From positions 1 to 6,026 of the forward strand of contig LUZH01000327.1 of assembly GCA_001602885.1 (NCBI GenBank): a stretch of 6,026 bases of DNA, written 5' to 3'. Below, in pieces: positions 1 through 5,039 of the stretch (within the stretch, counting starts at the first letter, position 1; every line of letters starts with the position of its first letter). Under the pieces are notes generated by a model. The model was not told the DNA's origin, did no database searches, and worked only from the letters and a program-made list of their open reading frames with translations. The translations under genes were made by a program, and so were the position numbers. The stretch is from Bacteroidales bacterium Bact_16. GTDB lineage: Bacteria > Bacteroidota > Bacteroidia > Bacteroidales > UBA932.

Positions 1-711
1 CATCGCGCTGCCGACCATCTCCGGCATGTCGACCATCGGCTCGCCCCGCATCACGATGGTCTCCATCTTCTCCTGGCTGCCGGAATCCGCGTCCCGCATG
101 TAGGGATGGATCTCGTGGTCCGCGCCGCCCACCTGTTTCCAGTTGGTGATCCGGCCCGTGTAGATGTCCCGGATCTGCTGCTGGGACAGCGACTTGACGC
201 GGTTGGACGGGTGGACGATGAAGACCAGCGCGTCCAGCGCCAGGGGCTTCGTCTCGACAGGCACCCCCTTCTGCCGGCTGTAGTCGAGCTCGTTGCGCGA
301 GATGTCGCGCGAATCGATGATCACGTCCGTGCGACCGTCGATCAGGTTGACGTAGGCATCGTGCGAGCCGTTGTGCTGCCGCAGCTCGCGGAGCCGGTCC
401 GTGAACGCAACGTGCTCCGGCGAGCCGGTCACCATGCCGGCGGGAAGGTCGTAATAGAGCTGGTACTCCGCGCCGGAAATCCAGTTCAGCCCCCAGTAAT
501 ACGGGATGTCCAACAGTTTGTACATCACCATGTCCCGCAGGGGTGACGTGCTCGTCGAGCAGTCGATGAACGGGAAGTTGTCCAGCGTGAGGCCCGGGAC
601 GGAGAAGTCCGCCTCGGCGTGGGGGTCGTCGTACGTGAATACAGGGCCTTCTTTTTTGCAGGAGACGCCCAGAAGGAGAGCAAGCAGGGAAATGGTGATA
701 AAGCGTTTCAT
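1..711 (-). CDS. PstS-like substrate-binding lipoprotein (partial, C-terminus outside window)
   Basis: The frame is open from an ATG at 711 down to base 1 (237 codons, no stop), so the C-terminus is missing. The start gives a lipoprotein signal peptide, MKRFITISLLALLLGVSC, with Cys18 as the likely lipidated residue followed by KKE; the -3 to -1 residues (G-V-S) are a loose lipobox. The mature part resembles type II periplasmic phosphate-binding proteins. IDCSTSTSP (49-57) matches the first phosphate loop, DVIIDSRD (129-136) carries the Asp that contacts phosphate in PstS, IRDIYTGRITNWKQVGG (180-196) is a family hallmark, and R206-x-x-x-S210-G211-S212 matches the PstS R-x-x-x-S-G-T loop with Thr replaced by Ser. 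Residues about 68-96 are Tyr/Trp-rich and look like an insertion relative to ordinary PstS. It starts only 11 bases after the stop of the anti-sigma/OMP gene, so co-transcription is likely. No pstCAB genes are visible. The fold call is firm; phosphate as ligand is inferred. Confidence 0.82.
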   Translation of the reverse strand, partial: MKRFITISLLALLLGVSCKKEGPVFTYDDPHAEADFSVPGLTLDNFPFIDCSTSTSPLRDMVMYKLLDIPYYWGLNWISGAEYQLYYDLPAGMVTGSPEHVAFTDRLRELRQHNGSHDAYVNLIDGRTDVIIDSRDISRNELDYSRQKGVPVETKPLALDALVFIVHPSNRVKSLSQQQIRDIYTGRITNWKQVGGADHEIHPYMRDADSGSQEKMETIVMRGEPMVDMPEMVGSAM

Positions 712-722
712 ATTTCAAGTGT

Positions 723-1943
723 TTACAACTCGAATCGGAGGCCGGCATGGAGCGAGACGTTCAGCGGATGCTCCGTGCGGCAGGTGACCAGCTCGGTCCG
801 GGTGAAGTAGTAAGACAGCTCCGGCTGGAGATAGAGGCAAGTCCGCCGGCCGAGCCGGTACTGGGCGCCGGCGAAGGCCTCGGCCGACCACTGCAGCTGC
901 TTCTCGTCGGACTGGACCCGGCCCAGGATGGCATAGACGCATTTCTCCACCTTGCCGCCCAGGCCGGCGTAGAGGTCGAAACGGTCGCCGGACCAGATCC
1001 GGAAGTCGCCGCGCAGCGGAATGCCGATGAAATGGAGCCGCTGGTCCAGGGACTCATCGGCCAGGAATTCGACGGAATGCAGGTAGGAATACTCCAGGCC
1101 GCTCTCCAAGCCGATGCGCGGCGTCAGCGCCGCCCGGACGGAGAGGCCCAGGGTCAGGGGCAGGTCATGCCGGTAGTGGGCAGAACCGACCCCGGAATTC
1201 ATAGAATAATGGTCCATCATTCCGTTCTCCGAGAAATAGCCGTACAGATTACCGCCCGAATTGGATTTGACGTAGTCGACCAGGCTCGGGTCGAGGGTGT
1301 TGGCGAAGTTCATCGCCATCAGGGCGGGATATGCCAACGTGCTGATGTCGGCCTGGCGGCGCGCCAGGTCGGCGCCGCCCCGGACGCCTACGGCGACGCG
1401 GGTGCGCTGCGGGCGCGGCGCATCATAGAAGACGCTTTCGTCGAAGGGTTCGACGGGGTCGGCCAGCGCGAGCCTCGTGTCGTCAGCGGGTCGCGCAGGT
1501 TCAACTTGCGGGTCATCCTCAGGCCACAATTCTGTTATGACGACAGGCTCGTCCACAGGAACGGCAGGGGCCTCCTCCGGAGCAGGAGGAAGCGGCCTGG
1601 ACGGGGCGGGAACGACGGATTTGGAAAGAACGGGGACGACGGGCGTGACCTCGGTAATGACAGGAGCAGGAGCGGGGACGGCTGCGGTGTCGGACGGCGG
1701 GGCGACCTGCGCCACGGCCGGCCCGGCAGGGACGGGCTGCGCAGGGCGCTGCCAGGGCGCCCAGAGCAGGAGCGCGGCGACGGGCGCCAGGGCGACGGCG
1801 GTGAGCCCCGCCCGGCGGACGGCGGCCGCCCGGCGCACGCGCCGGCCCACCACCTCCCAGCTCGCGGGAGACGGCGGCGCGCCTTCCGGGAGTCCTTTCT
1901 CCCGGAGGGCGTCCAACCAATCCTTATTCATATCGTTGCACAT
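723..1943 (-). CDS. Anti-sigma / outer-membrane beta-barrel fusion (Dma-like, spans both membranes)
   Basis: 406 aa in four sections. Residues 1-45 are a short charged cytoplasmic segment (DWLDALREKG, then ASWEVVGRRVRR). About 46-62 is a single hydrophobic helix (AGLTAVALAPVAALLLW) preceded by arginines, predicting N-in topology. Residues 64-180 are a low-complexity Pro/Ala/Val linker with 28 prolines and two VITE copies (95-98, 135-138). Residues 180-406 are a small barrel with alternating aromatic strands (LPLTLGLSVRAAL, IGLESGLEYSYL, FIGIPLRGDFRIW, FDLYAGLGGKVE, LYLQPELSYYF) ending in LHAGLRFEL, a typical outer-membrane terminal strand. It lies 37 bases after an ECF sigma gene. Known: Bacteroidota encode dual membrane-spanning anti-sigma factors (Dma) with this layout beside ECF sigma genes. 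Inferred: the N-terminus binds the neighbouring sigma factor and the barrel senses the outer membrane. ATG 1931 (Met5, MNKDW) is an equally plausible start. Similarity-only annotation would call it a PorT-like or 'outer membrane beta-barrel' protein. Confidence 0.85.
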   Translation of the reverse strand: MCNDMNKDWLDALREKGLPEGAPPSPASWEVVGRRVRRAAAVRRAGLTAVALAPVAALLLWAPWQRPAQPVPAGPAVAQVAPPSDTAAVPAPAPVITEVTPVVPVLSKSVVPAPSRPLPPAPEEAPAVPVDEPVVITELWPEDDPQVEPARPADDTRLALADPVEPFDESVFYDAPRPQRTRVAVGVRGGADLARRQADISTLAYPALMAMNFANTLDPSLVDYVKSNSGGNLYGYFSENGMMDHYSMNSGVGSAHYRHDLPLTLGLSVRAALTPRIGLESGLEYSYLHSVEFLADESLDQRLHFIGIPLRGDFRIWSGDRFDLYAGLGGKVEKCVYAILGRVQSDEKQLQWSAEAFAGAQYRLGRRTCLYLQPELSYYFTRTELVTCRTEHPLNVSLHAGLRFEL

Positions 1944-1980
1944 ACGCTGCTTCTGCTTTTATAACTCCGTATCTTCCAGA

Positions 1981-2550
1981 TTACTGCGTCCGCCCTGTTC
2001 CATTTCCGTCCAGATACTGCCGGATGCCCCGGGCAAGGATGCCCCTGGCGCGCGCCAGGCTGGCGGAAGAGCTCTTCTCCTTGATGCCGAGCAGCGCCGC
2101 GATCTCCTTGTGCGAGAACTCTTCGAAGCAGTAGAGCTCGAACACGGTGCGATAGCCGTCCGGCAGCGCGGCGATCATCCGGTGGATCGCCTCGGCGGGC
2201 ACGGCGGCCGTCTGCTCATAGTCCGGCTCGTCGACGGGCTCACACTTCAGCGCCTCCACGTCCACCAGGTCCCGGGCGATGCGTTTGCGCTTCCTGGCGG
2301 AGTCGAAGGCCAGGTTGAGCGCCACGCGCGCCATCCAGGAATAGAGCGAACCGGGCCGCGTCCAGCGGAAGCGGCCGATCACGCGGAAGATCTTGACGAA
2401 GGCATCCTGCATGAGGTCTTCCGCCTCCGCGGCGTCCACCGAATAGCGGCGGCAGAGCGAGAGGATCCTGGAGCCATACGTCTCGTATAGCTCCCGCTGC
2501 GCGGCTTTGTCGCCCCGATGACAGCGGCTGGCCAGTTCCTGCTCGTCCAT
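1981..2550 (-). CDS. ECF-type RNA polymerase sigma-70 factor
   Basis: 189 aa, a normal length for an ECF sigma factor with only regions 2 and 4. Sigma region 2 spans about 20-92, with AEAEDLMQDAFVKIFRVIGRF (41-61; core-binding and -10 recognition helices) and LYSWMARVALNLAFDSARKRKR (69-90). A variable acidic linker with EPVDEPDYEQT follows at about 104-114. Sigma region 4 spans about 122-175: IAALPDGYRTVFELYCFEEFS (126-146), then the helix-turn-helix HKEIAALLGIKEKSSSASLARAR (147-169), where SSSASLARAR replaces the more usual V-x-S-R-L-x-R-A-R recognition helix. It acts in the cytoplasm, directing RNA polymerase to its regulon. It is the first gene of a three-gene unit; the adjacent transmembrane/OMP protein is the natural candidate inhibitor, which would place it among the Bacteroidota ECF sigmas paired with Dma-type anti-sigmas (ECF21-like, not verified here). 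ECF operons are often autoregulated, but no operator is identifiable by eye. The family call is secure; the regulon is unknown. Confidence 0.95.
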   Translation of the reverse strand: MDEQELASRCHRGDKAAQRELYETYGSRILSLCRRYSVDAAEAEDLMQDAFVKIFRVIGRFRWTRPGSLYSWMARVALNLAFDSARKRKRIARDLVDVEALKCEPVDEPDYEQTAAVPAEAIHRMIAALPDGYRTVFELYCFEEFSHKEIAALLGIKEKSSSASLARARGILARGIRQYLDGNGTGRTQ

Positions 2551-2577
2551 ATTCCTGTAGAAAAAACTGCGGAATCG

Positions 2578-2608
2578 GAAAAATACTGCGTCGTCCGCAA
2601 CGAAAAAA
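2578..2608 (-). promoter_or_regulatory. Weak Bacteroidota-type promoter candidate for the sigma factor operon
   Basis: On the minus strand TATTTTTC (2585-2578) matches the Bacteroidota -7 consensus TAnnTTTG except for the last base. TTTT (2608-2605) lies 19 bases upstream where -33 TTTG is expected, so the -33 match is imperfect. The -33 candidate lies inside the T-tract of the upstream gene's terminator. The gap to the sigma start codon is only 52 bases, so any sigma-operon promoter must lie here or inside the preceding gene. An ECF-autoregulated promoter is an alternative. Confidence 0.35.
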
Positions 2609-2632
2609 AGGCCATCCCCAGCCGGGACGGCC
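2603..2632 (-). terminator. Rho-independent terminator after the GH43 gene
   Basis: On the minus strand GGCCGTCCC (2632-2624) pairs with GGGATGGCC (2618-2610) over nine pairs with one G-T wobble around a five-base loop, followed by seven T (2609-2603). It begins 22 bases after the stop at 2655 that ends the frame-restored GH43 gene, which supports that stop as the ancestral end. It separates the polysaccharide unit from the sigma operon. Confidence 0.88.
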
Positions 2633-2654
2633 TTTTCCCTAACGGTTTACAATC

Positions 2655-2840
2655 CTAGTGAAGTTTGATGTCCCACTTGGCGTTGTCGTTGTTGAAGTCG
2701 AACTTGGCCAGGGTCGGGGTGCTGTCAGCCACGGAGTAGAGGCAGAGGCGCTCGCTGCAGCCCGGGATGGCCTTCGGCATGATGCGCCAGGTGCCGTCGG
2801 TGAGCTGCTCGATCTGCCAGAGCTGCTCGTCGGGCGCCTT
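2655..2840 (-). pseudogene. Out-of-frame C-terminal remainder of the GH43 gene (end of Ricin-type trefoil)
   Basis: In the frame shifted by one base relative to the GH43 ORF, 61 codons run from AAG at 2840 to TAG at 2657-2655. They read as well-formed protein: KAPDEQLWQIEQLTDGTWRI, then MPKAIPG, CSERLCLYS and a final NAKWDIKLH. They supply the second and third Q-x-W-like motifs (QLW, AKW) of a beta-trefoil whose first (QKW) is in the main ORF. The main ORF over the same bases turns into Ala/Arg/His-rich sequence. Start to this stop is 1417 bases from ATG 4071, one more than a multiple of three, so a single surplus base within GCGGCCGCCG (2850-2841) accounts for the break. Removing it gives 471 aa. 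Sequencing error, true mutation and programmed slippage cannot be separated here. Confidence 0.85.
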
Positions 2841-4062
2841 CGGCGGCCGCGAGGGCGCGGTTGGTGCCTTCGATCACGATCTTGTAGTACGGACCGCCGA
2901 GATAGCCGCCGGCCTCGGGCACAGCCTCGATCGTCCACTTCTGGTGAGGACGGGCCATGTAGTCGTTGGCGCGGGCGGGGATGACACCCTCCGGCCAGCC
3001 TTCGATCACTTCCTCGAGCTTCTGGTTCTCGATCACGACGATGGTCTCGTCCTGACGGCCGAAGAAGCCGCGCATGCCGCCCGCGGTGCGGACGAAGTCG
3101 ACGGCGAGCTCAAGGGCGTAGCCGCGACGGCGGGAGAGGATCTTGTAGTTGCCGTCCTGGAGGATCTCGCCGGCCTCGGGCCAGCCGTTGTTCCAGAGGA
3201 TCGGACGGATGGCGAGCGTGCTGCGGCCGCTGAGGTCGAGGTCACCCTCCCAGTGGAAGGACATCTTCTCGACGCCCGGCTCCACGATGTAGCGGCCGAA
3301 GTGACCGGCGCCGAAGCGGCGCTCTTCAGCGGCGACGACCATCTTGCCACCGCCCTGCAGCATGTCGCGGCCCACGTTGTCGAGGAACGGACCGTACGGG
3401 CTGCGGGAGCGGCCGACGATGATGTTGTAGGTGGAGTTGGCACCGTCGCAGCAGGTGCCGTGCGTGCCGAGGAGGTAGTACCAGCCATCGCGGTACATCA
3501 TCGAGGAGGCCTCGCAGTCGATGGCCACGTCGAGGTCCTTGGCGCCTTCCAGGCGGGCACCCGTCTTGGGATCGAGCTCGACCTGGCGGATGTTGCCGAA
3601 GTAGGTGCCGAAGGTGCAGAAGAGACGGCCGTTCGGATCCATCAGGAAGCCGATGTCGATGGCGTCGCAGTCTTCGTCAAATTCAGAATGGGCGACCTCG
3701 ATGGGCTCGGTGTAGGCGAAGTCCGGGGAGTTGGGGTCGAGGGTCTTGTTCCACATCGTGAGGATGCGGCCGGCGTGGCCGCCACCCAGGCCACCGCCCG
3801 TGGCGCTGTAGCCGACGAGGTAACGGTCGCCGATCTTGATGGCGTCCGGGGCCGCGCCGCCGCCGGGACGGACGGCGCCGCTCTTCCACACCCAACCGTC
3901 TTCGGAGATCAGGCCGCCACCACCGGTGCCGAAGGTGTAGTACTTGCCGTCGCACTCGACGATGGTGCTCGGGTCATGGATATAAGGAGCGCCCACCTGG
4001 GCGGCTGCGGAGAGACTGACGAGGGCGAAAGCGCCCGAGAGAAGGATATTTCTGGTTTTCAT
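2725..4062 (-). CDS. GH43 family glycoside hydrolase, endo-1,5-alpha-L-arabinanase-like, secreted (frameshifted near C-terminus)
   Basis: Predicted secreted arabinan-degrading enzyme with a five-bladed propeller. The start given is Met4 (ATG 4062), which yields the signal peptide MKTRNILLSGAFALVSLSAAAQ; ATG 4071 is three codons upstream, just after the preceding gene's stop. Numbering from 4071, the GH43 triad is visible: Asp33 in IHDPS (catalytic base), Asp139 in DAIDIGFLMDPNGRLF (pKa modulator) and Glu187 in IDCEASSMMY (acid). THGTCCDGANSTYNIIVGRS (203-222) is typical of arabinanases and His257 (GAGHFG) is a likely metal or active-site ligand. LAIRPILWNNGWPEAGE (286-302) begins the family's C-terminal beta domain. 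From about 374 a Ricin-type trefoil starts (HQKWTI). After Ala410 the frame is lost, giving an unnatural tail to TGA at 2725 (448 aa from 4071). It follows the jelly-roll gene by 12 bases and is probably co-transcribed. Arabinan as substrate is inferred from motifs. Confidence 0.88.
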   Translation of the reverse strand: MKTRNILLSGAFALVSLSAAAQVGAPYIHDPSTIVECDGKYYTFGTGGGGLISEDGWVWKSGAVRPGGGAAPDAIKIGDRYLVGYSATGGGLGGGHAGRILTMWNKTLDPNSPDFAYTEPIEVAHSEFDEDCDAIDIGFLMDPNGRLFCTFGTYFGNIRQVELDPKTGARLEGAKDLDVAIDCEASSMMYRDGWYYLLGTHGTCCDGANSTYNIIVGRSRSPYGPFLDNVGRDMLQGGGKMVVAAEERRFGAGHFGRYIVEPGVEKMSFHWEGDLDLSGRSTLAIRPILWNNGWPEAGEILQDGNYKILSRRRGYALELAVDFVRTAGGMRGFFGRQDETIVVIENQKLEEVIEGWPEGVIPARANDYMARPHQKWTIEAVPEAGGYLGGPYYKIVIEGTNRALAAAEGARRAALADRAAHRRHLAHHAEGHPGLQRAPLPLLRG

Positions 4063-4074
4063 ATGGCGCATCGG

Positions 4075-4863
4075 TTATTTCGTGGAGAGGGTGATGTTCT
4101 TGACCGGTTTGCCGGCCTCATCGATGAAGCGGCAGCAGAAGTCGCTCATGCCGGGGCCGTTGATGACGGCGCCCCAGATGACGTTGCGGCCCTTCTTGAG
4201 GGTCAGGCGCTTGGAAGCGCAGTCGTCCATGACGCGGCGGCGGTCGCCGGACAGGATGACGGCCTCTTCGCCGTTGACCCACCACATCGAAGCGGAGTTG
4301 GAACCGACGGCCAGACGCACGTTGGGGATGTCCTCCTCGCAGTTGACCACGGTCACGGCCCAGAAGATGACGCCGTAGCGGTCTTCGGTGAGGTTGGTGG
4401 CGAAGCGGAAGAGCTTCACGTTGGGCATCTTGCTGTCGAAGGCGTGCCACTTGAGGGTGACCTTCTTCTGCTCATACTTCGGCGGGGCGTTGAAGTTGAA
4501 CGACGGGCGGCCGCCCTGGAGGTTCACCGGCGGCTGGTACTCGACGGTCAGCTTGACCTTCGCGCCATCCTTCGGGAGGACGTCTCCGAGCTGGCCGGGG
4601 AAGTACTGGACGCCGAAGACCTCGCGGATGTAGCTGTCCACGAAAACGGTGTTGGAACGGTTCGGCTTGCTGATCGGCTCGAGAAGCAGCCAGCGGCCGA
4701 GGAAGCCCTGCGCGTCAGGAGCAGCCGTCGGTGTGGTCACGGGAACAAGATACTTCTCGAGATTGATGGACGAGTCGGCATAGACCTGGGCCTGCGCGGT
4801 GTTGCCCGGCATCAGGACCACCAGACCGATGGCGACGAGGAAAGGTTTGAGGATGGTTTTCAT
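4075..4863 (-). CDS. Secreted jelly-roll protein of unknown function, GH43 partner
   Basis: 262 aa. Residues 1-25 are a signal peptide (MKTILKPFLVAIGLVVLMPG, then NTAQA before Gln26), so the product is exported, without a lipobox Cys. About 53-160 contains GFLGRWLLLEPI, FVDSYIREVFGVQYFPGQLG, LPKDGAKVKL and WHAFDSKMPNVKLFRFA. About 163-258 reads as a beta-sandwich of the PA14 / galactose-binding-like type found beside glycoside hydrolases: VRLAVGSNSASMWWVNGEEA (182-201), DRRRVMDDC (207-215), LTLKKGRNVIWGAVINGPG (220-238) and FCCRFIDEAGKPV (242-254). I see no Ser-His-Asp esterase motif (no G-x-S-x-G or GDSL) and no GH acid pair. From memory, similar sequence accompanies Bacteroidota acetylxylan-esterase-type proteins; this is unverified. 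Being first in a unit with a GH43 enzyme, a carbohydrate-binding or accessory role is the best inference. The stop lies 12 bases before the preferred GH43 start. Confidence 0.8.
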   Translation of the reverse strand: MKTILKPFLVAIGLVVLMPGNTAQAQVYADSSINLEKYLVPVTTPTAAPDAQGFLGRWLLLEPISKPNRSNTVFVDSYIREVFGVQYFPGQLGDVLPKDGAKVKLTVEYQPPVNLQGGRPSFNFNAPPKYEQKKVTLKWHAFDSKMPNVKLFRFATNLTEDRYGVIFWAVTVVNCEEDIPNVRLAVGSNSASMWWVNGEEAVILSGDRRRVMDDCASKRLTLKKGRNVIWGAVINGPGMSDFCCRFIDEAGKPVKNITLSTK

Positions 4864-4906
4864 AAACGGTATGAATTGTTATTAGTAGCTCCCAAAAGCG
4901 GTCAGG

Positions 4907-4937
4907 CTAAGGTAGCACAAAACTTCAACCCTCGAAA
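4907..4937 (-). promoter_or_regulatory. Bacteroidota-type promoter candidate for the jelly-roll/GH43 unit
   Basis: On the minus strand TACCTTAG (4914-4907) matches the -7 consensus TAnnTTTG at all but one base. TTTC (4937-4934) lies 19 bases upstream, at the expected -33 spacing and one base off TTTG. Transcription would start near 4900, leaving a leader of about 37 bases before the ATG at 4863. The rest of the 4864-5039 gap holds the upstream terminator and otherwise nothing I recognise. Confidence 0.5.
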
Positions 4938-4979
4938 ATCCCCTTCATCCCTTTGCGGATATTTAAAAGAAATAGACCC

Positions 4980-5018
4980 AAAAACAAAAGGAGGAACGGC
5001 GGTCTGCCGTCCCTCCTT
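4980..5018 (-). terminator. Rho-independent terminator after the EF-G-like gene
   Basis: On the minus strand AAGGAGGGACGGC (5018-5006) pairs with GCCGTTCCTCCTT (5000-4988) over thirteen pairs with one G-T wobble and a five-base loop. The T-rich run TTTTGTTTTT follows (4989-4980). It begins 21 bases after the EF-G stop codon and ends that transcription unit. Confidence 0.92.
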
Positions 5019-5039
5019 CTGGGATCGTATTCCGGAAGA

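Noticed and set aside
106..546. Plus-strand open frame of 146 codons
   Set aside because: Antisense to the PstS-like lipoprotein, whose frame is continuous and carries family motifs.
747..1964. Plus-strand open frame of 405 codons antisense to the anti-sigma/OMP gene
   Set aside because: No recognisable domain and Arg/Gly/Asp-rich composition; the minus strand has coherent helix, linker and barrel features over the same bases.
1477..2490. Plus-strand open frame of 337 codons across the sigma gene
   Set aside because: Low-complexity Ser/Gly/Ala sequence, then Arg-rich sequence, crossing a gene boundary on the other strand; the minus strand encodes an unmistakable sigma factor.
2603..2640. 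The 2610-2632 hairpin as a plus-strand terminator too
   Set aside because: The plus-strand side has only four T (2633-2636) after the stem, and no plus-strand gene precedes it.
4967..4974. A second -7-like sequence (TATTTCTT, minus strand) upstream of the jelly-roll gene
   Set aside because: It lacks the final G and a -33 partner (its upstream region is the terminator), and would leave a leader of about 100 bases; the site at 4907-4914 fits better.
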